Assembly: GCA_012959985.1 (NCBI GenBank)
Contig: DUCD01000023.1
Coordinates: 1-34,297, forward strand
DNA from: Verrucomicrobiales bacterium
Lineage (GTDB): Bacteria > Verrucomicrobiota > Verrucomicrobiia > Limisphaerales > DUCD01
Length of the DNA stretch: 34,297 nucleotides
Direction of reading: 5' to 3'
Numbering within the stretch: position 1 is the first letter of the stretch; every line of letters begins with the position of its first letter. The translations under genes were made by a program, and so were the position numbers. Shown here in pieces: positions 7,803-15,717 of this stretch. A model generated the notes under the pieces. That model saw nothing but the letters and a program-made list of their open reading frames with translations. It did no database searches and was not told the DNA's origin.

Positions 7803-8578
7803 GTGAAGAGGCGTTCCATTATAGTATAGAAACCAGGGAATTGAATCTGTGGTATGGCGACTTTCAGGCATTGATTAATATCGATGTCCAAATTCCCAAA
7901 GGAAAAATCACTGGCTTGATCGGTCCATCCGGTTGCGGGAAAACAACCTTACTTCGCTCGTTCAATCGCGTAAATGAGCATTACGGAAATGTCACTACTA
8001 CGGGTGAAATTAAACTCCTGGGAAAAAATATTTATGACTCGGATGTGGATTTGATTGAATTAAGGAAATGCGTAGGCATGGTTTTTCAACGGCCGAATCC
8101 CTTACCGCTCTCGGTCTATGAAAACGTGGTGTTCGGTTTACGTATTCACACCGAACGAAAAGAACTGAGCAAATCGACACTGGATCAAGCCGTCGAGCAA
8201 TCGCTTCGGGATGTGTTGCTCTGGGATGAATTAAAGGACAAACTTCATTCCCGGGGAACTTCACTCCAATTGGATCAACAGCAGAAACTGTGCATGGCTC
8301 GGCTCCTTCCACTGAAACCGGAAATCGTGTTGATGGATGAGCCATGCTCGGCCTTGGATTCTGAGGCAACACGAGGAGTGGAGGAATTGATGTTGAGTCT
8401 CGCGGGAAAGTATACCATCGTCGTCGTTACCCATAACATGGCCCAAGCCAGACGTGTCAGTGACGAATGTATTTTCATGTTGCTCGGAGAATTGGTCGAA
8501 CATGCCCGTACCGAAAGCATGTTTTTAAACCCTAGAAATCCTAAAACTGCGGAATACATTGAAGGACGATACGGTTGA
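7799..8578 (+). CDS. PstB-family phosphate transporter ATPase, second copy (degenerate signature motif)
   Basis: This 259-residue ABC ATPase overlaps the first copy by four bases (ATGA) and has a GGAG ribosome site. Walker A GPSGCGKT (42-49), Q-loop Gln97 (VGMVFQRPNP), Walker B IVLMDE (D180, E181), D-loop SALD and switch His212 (VTHNMAQA) are all intact. The ABC signature, LSGGQQQR in ordinary PstB, reads LQLDQQQK at 156-163, so the Ser-Gly-Gly that contacts the ATP gamma-phosphate is absent. The rest of the protein is typical PstB, for example RPNPLPLSVYENV. A homodimer of this protein should be inactive. Together with the first copy it could form one complete ATP site. It is followed by a porin gene, with no phoU in the window. 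Confidence 0.9.
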   Translation: MSEEAFHYSIETRELNLWYGDFQALINIDVQIPKGKITGLIGPSGCGKTTLLRSFNRVNEHYGNVTTTGEIKLLGKNIYDSDVDLIELRKCVGMVFQRPNPLPLSVYENVVFGLRIHTERKELSKSTLDQAVEQSLRDVLLWDELKDKLHSRGTSLQLDQQQKLCMARLLPLKPEIVLMDEPCSALDSEATRGVEELMLSLAGKYTIVVVTHNMAQARRVSDECIFMLLGELVEHARTESMFLNPRNPKTAEYIEGRYG

Positions 8579-8631
8579 GTTTTCGGCTTGAAAAGAATTA
8601 GTAACCCCACATCCAAAGGTCCGGAAAAAAT

Positions 8632-9840
8632 ATGGATTCAATAACAGGAAATCTCCACTTCAAGAATTCTGTGAAGTGTTTTTTTGGAAATCTGTGCCCA
8701 ATCCTGTTCATAGCAATTGGAGTTTTGATTCCTGGATGGGTGATCGAGGCCGAATCTAAAAACATCCCCCCGGAAGTTGAAGCGAATGATGCCGGTCCGG
8801 TTAAGGAAACCTCCTTTTTCGAGGACACTTTGGCATTAACCAAATTGTACAATAATCCCAATAATACGTTTGTGCAGTCTGTGACTTTCACCGGACGCTA
8901 TCAGATGGATTATACTGTTCTGGACTCAGACGATTATGACCGCCTAAACAATCGTCGCTGGAGAATGGGGTTCAAAGTCAAATTATTCAAAGACTTTAGC
9001 TTGCATTCTGAAGTGAGTCTTGATCATGACGAAAATCCTGTTTACACAGGATTGACGGATCAATATCTGGCCTGGAGTCCCAAAGAAAACCTCACTTTCA
9101 CCCTTGGTAAACATAGTACGCCTTTTACATTGGATGGTCATACTTCTTCTAAAAGGCTGTTGACCATTGATCGCAGTAATCTTTCAAACAATATGTGGTT
9201 CACCCGAGAATACCAGCCGGGTGTCAGTGGAAAGGGATTTATTAATCAGTGGGTTTGGCAAGTGGGAGTCTATTCTTCCGGAAGTGTTTCAAAGGAATTT
9301 GGGAATTTTGACGGCAAAGGGTTTATTTTGAGTACTGTGGGTTACGACTTTGCCAAGGCGCTGAATGTAGAGAAAGCATTACTGCGCCTCAATTACGTGT
9401 ATCAGGAAGAAGACGAGGACAATACGGCAACCCGAAACCTCCGAAATGTTGCCTCACTCAATTTTTCATATGACCGTGGAAAGTGGGGGTTCCGTTCCGA
9501 TCTGACAGGGGCAACTGGATACGAGGAGCAGAGCGATCTCTGGGGAGTGACAGTGATGCCTTTTTACAATATTTCTGACAAATTTCAACCCGTCCTGCGT
9601 TATACATATCTCTCCAGTAACGACCCTAATGGTGTACGCTTGGCTCGGTATGAAAATCAGGTGATTTCAGGACGGGGCGACGAGTATAACGAAATATTTG
9701 GCGGACTTAATTATTATATTTACGGTCATAATCTGAAGATCCAGTCAGGGATTAAATATGCCGAAATGCATGACGCCGCCCATGATGGAGGAAGTTACCG
9801 TGGATGGGGATGGACTACTGGGCTTCGTCTCAGTTGGTAG
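8632..9840 (+). CDS. Phosphate-selective porin O/P family outer-membrane protein
   Basis: The 402-residue protein starts with a long hydrophobic signal region (FGNLCPILFIAIGVLIPGW). It then consists of alternating amphipathic strands typical of a 16-stranded OprP/OprO barrel, with phrases such as FTGRYQMDYTVL, LYLAWSPK-like turns and LTFTLGKHSTPF. It ends in an aromatic residue (GLRLSW), the usual signal for barrel insertion. Its position immediately after the pst genes strongly supports a role as the outer-membrane entry route for phosphate or pyrophosphate. OprP-type porins also take up other anions, so specificity is inferred from context. Its stop is one base from the stop of the convergent cyclase gene. 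Confidence 0.85.
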   Translation: MDSITGNLHFKNSVKCFFGNLCPILFIAIGVLIPGWVIEAESKNIPPEVEANDAGPVKETSFFEDTLALTKLYNNPNNTFVQSVTFTGRYQMDYTVLDSDDYDRLNNRRWRMGFKVKLFKDFSLHSEVSLDHDENPVYTGLTDQYLAWSPKENLTFTLGKHSTPFTLDGHTSSKRLLTIDRSNLSNNMWFTREYQPGVSGKGFINQWVWQVGVYSSGSVSKEFGNFDGKGFILSTVGYDFAKALNVEKALLRLNYVYQEEDEDNTATRNLRNVASLNFSYDRGKWGFRSDLTGATGYEEQSDLWGVTVMPFYNISDKFQPVLRYTYLSSNDPNGVRLARYENQVISGRGDEYNEIFGGLNYYIYGHNLKIQSGIKYAEMHDAAHDGGSYRGWGWTTGLRLSW

Positions 9841-9867
9841 ATCAGAACTGAAAAAACTGATTTTTTT
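9841..9867 (+). terminator. Possible A/T-rich hairpin terminator between convergent genes
   Basis: ATCAG (9841-9845) pairs with CTGAT (9857-9861), with an A-run before and a seven-base T-run after (9861-9867). An alternative AAAAAA-CTGA-TTTTTT hairpin is nested in it. It sits over the abutting stops of the porin and cyclase genes. The stem is weak, so this is tentative. Confidence 0.3.
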
Positions 9868-10711
9868 CGGTGAACCCCTTGAGGTATTCCCGACTGACCG
9901 GCTTCATGGAAATCAGGTTTCGAGATTTTTCCTCGGCACCCGCACTGGCGAGACAGTCAATTCCGGTTGATTTGGCTTGGTTTTCCATGCGGAAAACGAA
10001 ATACACTTCTCGCCCCATCAGGTTGTCTTCTCCCATGGAAGCAACACCTCCGCCGACCCCGACTGTTCCGAAATGCAGAACCAGTCTGAAAGAAGGTGAA
10101 TGGTTTGTCTGAATCTTCTTCAATTTCTGGATGGCTTGAATTACATGGCCGGTCGACGATGGATCCTGGTACCAGTAAGCCAGAAACCCGTCTCCCAGGT
10201 ATTTGTTGATTCTGCCGTTATTTACCTGAATGACCTGTTTGCATTCCGATAGCCATTTGCCCCACTCCTGCGCCAACTCCTCCATTGGACAACTTTGAAT
10301 CAGTTTATGAGATTCAATAATGTCGGCCAGCAATAGCCAGCATTCGAATGATTTGGTGACGGCAATGGTGGGTTTGGATGAATCGATACTTGGATTGCCT
10401 GTTTCCGGGCAATTGGCTTGGCGGAAAACCAAAACAAAGACGCCTATGGATACCACATCATTTTCCCGAAGGCGTGTGGGTTGAATCACCCGGTGATTAT
10501 TCAGGTAAGTACCATTGACGCTACCCAGATCGACCAGCCAGTACTCATCCTGCTCTTGAGCGTGGATGAGGGAATGTCTTCTGGAAATCTCTCCATCTTT
10601 CAATACCACTGAATTAGAGGAAGACCGCCCCAGCGAGCAATTCCCAATGATGGGCCATTTCTGCCCGTCTTCAGATTCCAGCCAAGCGGTTGGGAGTATT
10701 TCATTCGCCAT
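9842..10711 (-). CDS. FHA-domain protein with class III nucleotidyl cyclase-like domain
   Basis: The first ATG in frame is at 10711 (MANEILPTAW). A TTG 14 codons upstream is possible but less likely. The product is 289 residues. Residues about 20-95 are an FHA phosphothreonine-binding domain, with GRS at 28-30, SRRH at 43-46 and NG at 66-67. Residues about 120-270 resemble a class III adenylate/guanylate cyclase, with metal aspartates D130 (LLLADIIES) and D174 (KYLGDGFLA) and Lys170. The later motif, usually GDxVNxAARLE, reads GREVYFVFRME. The transition-state Asn is therefore Tyr237, the purine-selecting Asp is Arg234, and only Arg241 is kept. Activity is uncertain. The same strand carries a Ser/Thr kinase, a natural source of phosphothreonine ligands. 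Confidence 0.8.
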   Translation of the reverse strand: MANEILPTAWLESEDGQKWPIIGNCSLGRSSSNSVVLKDGEISRRHSLIHAQEQDEYWLVDLGSVNGTYLNNHRVIQPTRLRENDVVSIGVFVLVFRQANCPETGNPSIDSSKPTIAVTKSFECWLLLADIIESHKLIQSCPMEELAQEWGKWLSECKQVIQVNNGRINKYLGDGFLAYWYQDPSSTGHVIQAIQKLKKIQTNHSPSFRLVLHFGTVGVGGGVASMGEDNLMGREVYFVFRMENQAKSTGIDCLASAGAEEKSRNLISMKPVSREYLKGFTEKNQFFQF

Positions 10712-10804
10712 AATCGAGGAATCAATATAGGGAATAACTTTCCAAGGAAACAAGCTGAAATCCGGATTACCGGAGTTGGCTCTGAGGCAGAGTGCTGATA
10801 AAAC

Positions 10805-11782
10805 TTACCAAATCAAGCCTCTGAAATTGACAAGGACCTTGGAGCCTTTTGGAAGATCGGGGATTCCCTGTTTAAGAAGAACAGGCCGATGTGGGCTGGT
10901 TGGTGGTTTCTTGTCAACAACACGGCCTTGTGATTGAAATTCGGTGATTTCCTTTTCGTAAGCTGCTTTTGCATGACTGTAATCCCGATAAGCAAGCGTC
11001 CAGGCGACATCGGCGGCATCGTTGATGGGGCTCAAATTACTGTCCGGGTCAATTTTCACCATTCGGAGTCCCTTATAATCCTCCATTCTATCCAGCGGGA
11101 TTTCAATGATGCCGATTGGAATTCCCGGTGAATACTCCACTAATTTCAGGCCGAAATAGTAGGTCACCCCGGAAAAACGGGAAATTTCTGAAGGATTGCC
11201 CGAAGGGAATACCCAGCCTGCTTGATTTCCTCCCGATAGATGGATGTCTCGGGTCAGTCCAGGTGAGCGGAATAACCTTAAACCGGATGATTGAGCTGAT
11301 ACATGTTTTCGACTCGGATTTGGGGGAACACCACGATCGAGTCGCCCTCCAAGGATCCAGACATCCCCTACCATCACATCACTCAAGGTTTTGGTGGTTA
11401 ATTTTTTTTTCGAACTCCTGGAAGTAATTTTCAGATGGTAAGGTCCTCCGGGTTTCAATTTAGAGAGAGGGATTTCCCATTGGCCGGATTTCGGGGTTTT
11501 TCTCGGGAATCTGGGGTATTTCTTTCCGTTGAATTCAATTTGTATCCGATCTCCCGGATCTGCCTGTCCCCAGATAAGACTGGTATTTAATCTTCTGGAA
11601 CCGTCGTTTTGTTGGAGGACCATATGATCAGAAAAACAGCTGGGAAGCGATATTTCAGCATGGCTGCTGAATATTCGGACCCCCATGAGAGACCCGATCA
11701 AAAGGAGGACTTTAATTCGTCTACAACTTGTGGCAATGGCTTGTTTTCCGTTGTGGCTCTGATTGTGGTGAAACCGGTTCAT
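10805..11782 (-). CDS. Sialate O-acetylesterase-like secreted protein, catalytic serine lost
   Basis: The 325-residue product has a basic stretch and a hydrophobic segment (RRIKVLLLIGSLMGVRIFSSHA), a likely signal peptide. It then has the beta-sandwich start of the sialate O-acetylesterase family (LPSCFSDHMVLQQND, IWGQADPGDRIQIEFNG) and the SDVMVGDVW lead-in to the SGNH hydrolase domain. In active members GDVW is followed by GQSNM carrying the nucleophile. Here it reads ILGGRLDRG, so Ser is Leu148. The later SWGGTPAEAW-type motif is replaced by PLDRMEDYKGLR. The family is usually around 500 residues or more, so the C-terminal catalytic part also appears to be missing. The fold assignment is good and loss of esterase activity is likely. 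The biological role is unknown. Confidence 0.7.
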   Translation of the reverse strand: MNRFHHNQSHNGKQAIATSCRRIKVLLLIGSLMGVRIFSSHAEISLPSCFSDHMVLQQNDGSRRLNTSLIWGQADPGDRIQIEFNGKKYPRFPRKTPKSGQWEIPLSKLKPGGPYHLKITSRSSKKKLTTKTLSDVMVGDVWILGGRLDRGVPPNPSRKHVSAQSSGLRLFRSPGLTRDIHLSGGNQAGWVFPSGNPSEISRFSGVTYYFGLKLVEYSPGIPIGIIEIPLDRMEDYKGLRMVKIDPDSNLSPINDAADVAWTLAYRDYSHAKAAYEKEITEFQSQGRVVDKKPPTSPHRPVLLKQGIPDLPKGSKVLVNFRGLIW

Positions 11783-11899
11783 TTATTCAGTATGTTTGGC
11801 AACGTATTCAAATTGTTTATTCAACTTGGATGCTGCAAAGCGAATCATTCGAGTGTTTGCAAAAACAAGGGGGCAAGGCAATCTGTAATTTCTCAGAGA

Positions 11900-11969
11900 G
11901 CGCTTTCCTGAGTGCGCCACGGGATCTGAAGATAAGAAAGGAGGTGCGCTGAGGACAGCGGGCCCTACC
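11900..11969. repeat. Paired inverted repeat, kinase 3' side (GCTGAGGACAGC family)
   Basis: The right arm at 11944-11969 starts GTGCGCTGAGGACAGCG and ends GGGCCCTACC. A diverged inverted arm (GCGCTTTCCTGAGTGCGCC) lies at 11900-11918. The element ends two bases before the kinase stop codon. It fills much of the 189-base gap between the kinase and esterase-like genes, in which I see no gene. The 26-base right arm recurs inverted, with one mismatch, at 14494-14519. Confidence 0.75.
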
Positions 11970-11971
11970 TT

Positions 11972-14344
11972 TTAATGGGAGCCTGGATTCTGAATCAGGA
12001 CGATTCGAAAACCGAACCAATCATGTCGATCCTTGGGAGAATGGTTGGAAAGGTATGTTTCGGTTTTCAAACCGGATTGAGTGAAGGTATACCATGAGGA
12101 TCCAAGAATAATTCCTTTGGATTCGGATTCCACATCCAGAGACCATTCGGAGACATTTCCAGCGATATCATAGAGCCCGAATTCATTGGGACGGAAGGAG
12201 GCGACAGAAGATGTTCGCGGATAGGGATCCCGATAAATACTGACATTCAGTGTTGTAAAACTTCTCGGCCAATTAACTGATTTTGCAGATTCTGTTGCAA
12301 AATTGCCACAGTCCATCGGTGGAGGCCACTGGTTTCCCCAAGGGTATTCATGTTGTCCTGCGGCACGCTTCCATTGAGATCGAGTAAGGAGTGAATACTG
12401 CTGCTGTGCTTCCAGGGCGTCGGCATCGTATTCCTTCCGGGTTAGCCATTCGCAAAACTGGAGGGCTTCCTCTCTATTGATTCCGACAACCGGATGATTC
12501 GGTCCCTGTTCAAATCCCGGGTTCTTCCAAGTATCTCCGTTTTCTTTCCAACCGGTTTCCGTGGTGGACAGAATCGGCAGATCCTTGGGGAAATCGATTG
12601 ACTCTGCAAATGTGGTGAACTGGCGTCGGGTTGTTTCTTTGGAACTGACCCAGAAATTGCCGAATGGAACCAAGACCATCTCCAGGGAATTGGTCCATTT
12701 TTCTTTGAGAAAGGGTGTGGAACGTGGGATTAGGTCGACATCAATGATATTGATTCCTCCGTTTTCCAGAAAAACATTGGTGGTGAGGGGGTAATGACCT
12801 TCCAATTCGATTTGATATTGGACGATCCCTTCCCGACGGCTGTTTAGGTCCTTTCCCCTGTAGACTGAAGATGATGCGGATCCTGTCAGGCTCAAATTGA
12901 TGCTGGATTTCTTTCCCCAGAAATCCAGAGCGGTGACGGTTGCCGGTTGTGTGGTGTGAATCCGGGCCTTCACCAAGTTGAAATCAATCATTTGCGTGGG
13001 CGGTTTTGTCCCGGCAGTGATAGTAAATGGACGAATGATACGGCGGTTCTTGGAGTCTTCGGCTTCCAGTAAGTAATTTCCGGCCTTCAAATTATTAAGA
13101 TTCTTCGCAGAGCCTTTTAAATGACCGCTACGGATGGATGTCCAATATCGATCGTTCCACAATTTTCCGGGTGCTTTCGGAGATTCTTTCCAGAGGGTGA
13201 AGGCCGTATTTAAAGCCAGATGATCGTAGGCTTTCAGGGAAAGGGTTTCATCTTTTGGTTTCTGGGAGGTGGTCGCTGGCTTTGCTTCGTCTTTTGGCTT
13301 GTTCCATTTAAGGAGTATTCCCGTGCCCACGGCTCCCATGAGAAGCAGGAAGCTTAGAAGGGGCATGATTCCTCTCCCTTTTTTTCTCGTTTTTTTGGAA
13401 TAGTGAGAGGGCGCTGGATTAAAATGCAGTCTGCCGGTTTGGTTGGCAGACTGGAGTTTCCGCGTGCCGTCGCCAAGAGAAGAAATATTGTCTGACAGAC
13501 TTTTTGCCGATTGCGGTCGATTGGCCGGGTATTTATCCAGGCATTGCATTATCAAATCGCAGGCATTCGAGGGGACATTGTTTTCCAATCCGAACCGAGC
13601 CAGTCGATCATGAATCGGTTCCGGCAAGTTGTTATAGATCTGGTTCGGAATATCTCCTTCAAAGAATGGAGGCTTGCTTGTCAGTAGCTCATAAAGTGTT
13701 GCTCCCAGAGAGTAGATATCATCGGCAGGTTCCGGTTTGTTCCCGTCCAGTTGCTGGGGGCTCATATAAGGGGGCGTACCTCCCAATGAGTTCACGCTGG
13801 ATTCTTCCTCTGTGGGAACGTGGCCATGCGCCAGCCCGAAATCCGCAAGTTTCAGCTCGTTTCGGCGAGTGAGCATAATGTTGCTCGGTTTGAGGTCACG
13901 ATGAATGATATGCTCAATGGCATGAGCATAGTGGAGTGCCGCACAGAGCTGTTTTAGAAGCGGGCGAATCTTATACCAATAGAGAACGTGCCCTTCCTGC
14001 TCGTGGCGCAGTTGATGCAGGGTGACCCCGTCCACATATTCCATCGAAATGCAGGGTGCGTTGCCTTCATTGGCATGCCAGTCAAATACACTGACGATAT
14101 TCGGGTGATGCAGTTTGCGGCTTTGCTGCACTTCACTCCGCATCATGTTCACAGCCTCCTGATCGGACTGGATATCCGGGGTTAGGAATTTTAATGCCAC
14201 CTGCAAACAGTTTTTGGAATCACTAAGTTCCAGGTCTGCCGCAAGCCATACCACACCCATACCGCCGCGTCCGAGTTCACGGCGGAGCTCAAATCGGTCG
14301 TTACCGACTTTTTGCCCTGAGAAGTATCCCTGCCCCTGGTTCAT
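11972..14344 (-). CDS. Transmembrane Ser/Thr protein kinase with C-terminal SUMF1/FGE-like domain
   Basis: This 790-residue protein has three parts. Residues about 18-295 are a PknB-type kinase: glycine loop GRGGMG (25-30), catalytic Lys52, HRDLKPSN with Asp150, and DFG with Asp168, all intact. A single transmembrane helix lies at about 326-345, after a basic stretch. A lysine-rich linker and beta-rich, PEGA-like segments (about 370-545) follow, then a formylglycine-generating-enzyme-type fold from about 554, with LEMVLVPFGNFWV, HPVVGINREEALQFCEWL, YPWGNQW, GLYDIAGNVSEW and WFGFRIV. In non-enzymatic relatives this fold serves binding. Chlamydial Pkn1 has a comparable kinase plus FGE layout. 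It probably senses an envelope signal and phosphorylates cytoplasmic targets, perhaps including the nearby FHA-cyclase. Repeats of one family flank it on both sides. Confidence 0.9.
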   Translation of the reverse strand: MNQGQGYFSGQKVGNDRFELRRELGRGGMGVVWLAADLELSDSKNCLQVALKFLTPDIQSDQEAVNMMRSEVQQSRKLHHPNIVSVFDWHANEGNAPCISMEYVDGVTLHQLRHEQEGHVLYWYKIRPLLKQLCAALHYAHAIEHIIHRDLKPSNIMLTRRNELKLADFGLAHGHVPTEEESSVNSLGGTPPYMSPQQLDGNKPEPADDIYSLGATLYELLTSKPPFFEGDIPNQIYNNLPEPIHDRLARFGLENNVPSNACDLIMQCLDKYPANRPQSAKSLSDNISSLGDGTRKLQSANQTGRLHFNPAPSHYSKKTRKKGRGIMPLLSFLLLMGAVGTGILLKWNKPKDEAKPATTSQKPKDETLSLKAYDHLALNTAFTLWKESPKAPGKLWNDRYWTSIRSGHLKGSAKNLNNLKAGNYLLEAEDSKNRRIIRPFTITAGTKPPTQMIDFNLVKARIHTTQPATVTALDFWGKKSSINLSLTGSASSSVYRGKDLNSRREGIVQYQIELEGHYPLTTNVFLENGGINIIDVDLIPRSTPFLKEKWTNSLEMVLVPFGNFWVSSKETTRRQFTTFAESIDFPKDLPILSTTETGWKENGDTWKNPGFEQGPNHPVVGINREEALQFCEWLTRKEYDADALEAQQQYSLLTRSQWKRAAGQHEYPWGNQWPPPMDCGNFATESAKSVNWPRSFTTLNVSIYRDPYPRTSSVASFRPNEFGLYDIAGNVSEWSLDVESESKGIILGSSWYTFTQSGLKTETYLSNHSPKDRHDWFGFRIVLIQNPGSH

Positions 14345-14655
14345 GCGTTTTGGTCTGGAGGATTTCGACTTGGTGAAATCAATGCGGTCTATTAGCGCTC
14401 GAGGTCCAAGTTAACCTGTTCTTGGTTTCATTCGTCAATGCCAATTCAGCATTGAAGCGGGATTCATGCCAATTAGAGTCGGCCCCGTGCGCCGGTAGGG
14501 CCCGCTGTCCCCAGCGCACCCGGCCCATATTTTCGGATAGCGGCCCGTTGGGGAGGGGGCCCTACCCAGCAAATTCAATACGTTTGCCATGGAATCCGTA
14601 TTCTCACCCCATTTTATTCTCGCAAAGTCCGGGGAATCCTGACAAACAGCATTTT
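14345..14655. other. 311-base intergenic region holding a repeat, no gene seen
   Basis: This gap separates the divergently read kinase and asparaginase-family genes and should contain both promoters. I could not identify a convincing -10/-35 pair. About 80 bases are taken up by an inverted repeat (14489-14572). An open frame runs from 14422 into the downstream gene, but its first 78 codons translate the repeat and look unlike protein, so I regard them as non-coding. Confidence 0.6.
14489..14572. repeat. Paired inverted repeat, kinase 5' side (same family)
   Basis: GGTAGGGCCC at 14494-14503 is the exact reverse complement of GGGCCCTACC at 14557-14566, and the similarity continues imperfectly inwards and outwards. 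The left arm (14494-14519) is the reverse complement, with one mismatch, of 11944-11969 on the other side of the kinase gene. Confidence 0.8.
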
Positions 14656-15708
14656 ATGAATCCCTATCTGCTGACAAACCAATTGGATCGACGGGAATTC
14701 CTTTCCCGGGGACTGGCGGCCGGAGCTGTTGCGGGGCTTGGTGTAAAGGCCTCAGGAAACGATACGGTTGCAAACTCTTTGCATCGCGGAATGCCGGTGG
14801 CTATTTCCAGTGGCAACGGGCTTCGAGCCACCGGGAAGGCAATGCAGATGATGAAGCGTGGAACTGACACCCTGGATGCGGCGATTGCCGGGGTCAATAT
14901 TGTAGAAGAAGATCCGAACGATATGTCGGTTGGGTATGGCGGCTTGCCGAATGAAAGAGGTGTTGTTGAGTTGGATTCATGTGTCATGCATGGTCCGACC
15001 TACCGGGCCGGCGCTGTGGCATCACTCCGCAATATCAAGACTCCTTCATTGGTTGCTCAAACCGTCATGGAACGAACCGATCATATTATGTTAGTGGGGC
15101 AGGGGGCTCTCGACTTTGCCAAAATGCACGGATTTCAGGAATTCAACTTGCTGACCGAAAATGCCCGAAAGGTGTGGGTGAGATGGAAGGAGAACCTTTC
15201 ACCCAAGGATGATTATCTTGGCGATTCAGAAATGAAAGGATTCGAGCGGCCGACCGGAACCATCAATTGCTGCGCCTTAAATGAAAAAGGGGATTTATCG
15301 AGTGTTACAACGACCAGTGGCTTGGCTTTCAAGGTTCCCGGTAGAGTGGGGGACTCCCCGATTATCGGCGCAGGCCTTTACGTTGATAATGAAGTTGGCG
15401 CCTGTGGTTCGACCGGGCGGGGAGAAGCCGTGATTCTTTCCTGTGGCAGTCGCACGGTAGTGGAAAATATGCGGCATGGCCTTTCTCCCGAGGAAGCAAT
15501 CCTTGATGTGTTGAAACGCATCAGTGAACAAACCGTGGATAAGAGATTACTTCGAAACGATGGAAGACCCGATTTCGATGTGAATTTCTATGCCGTTAAT
15601 AAAAAGGGAGAGTATGCCGGTGGACGGATTTATAAGGGAGGAACCTATGCAGTGCACGATGGGCGTGTCAACCGTATCAGGGACTCGATTCATCTGTTCG
15701 ATAAGTAA
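14656..15708 (+). CDS. Tat-exported N4-(beta-N-acetylglucosaminyl)-L-asparaginase family hydrolase
   Basis: I chose the ATG at 14656 because it gives a 350-residue protein with a twin-arginine signal, RREFLSRG followed by a small-residue hydrophobic run (LAAGAVAGLG). The mature part matches the Ntn-hydrolase asparaginase-2/aspartylglucosaminidase family: DTLDAAIAGVNIVEEDP, then TGTINCCALNEKGDLS, whose Thr is the expected autocleavage nucleophile, and VTTTSGLAFKVPGRVGDSPI with GAGLYVDNEVGACGSTGRGE, the substrate-binding segment. Precursors of this family cleave themselves before that Thr into two subunits. It may cut glycan-asparagine bonds or isoaspartyl-type peptides; which of these cannot be decided. 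It is followed ten bases later by a cysteine desulfurase gene. Confidence 0.85.
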   Translation: MNPYLLTNQLDRREFLSRGLAAGAVAGLGVKASGNDTVANSLHRGMPVAISSGNGLRATGKAMQMMKRGTDTLDAAIAGVNIVEEDPNDMSVGYGGLPNERGVVELDSCVMHGPTYRAGAVASLRNIKTPSLVAQTVMERTDHIMLVGQGALDFAKMHGFQEFNLLTENARKVWVRWKENLSPKDDYLGDSEMKGFERPTGTINCCALNEKGDLSSVTTTSGLAFKVPGRVGDSPIIGAGLYVDNEVGACGSTGRGEAVILSCGSRTVVENMRHGLSPEEAILDVLKRISEQTVDKRLLRNDGRPDFDVNFYAVNKKGEYAGGRIYKGGTYAVHDGRVNRIRDSIHLFDK

Positions 15709-15717
15709 TACCGGAAG

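Noticed and set aside
14422-14655. N-terminal extension of the asparaginase-like protein from 14422
   Set aside because: These codons translate the inverted repeat. The twin-arginine signal starts cleanly at 14656.
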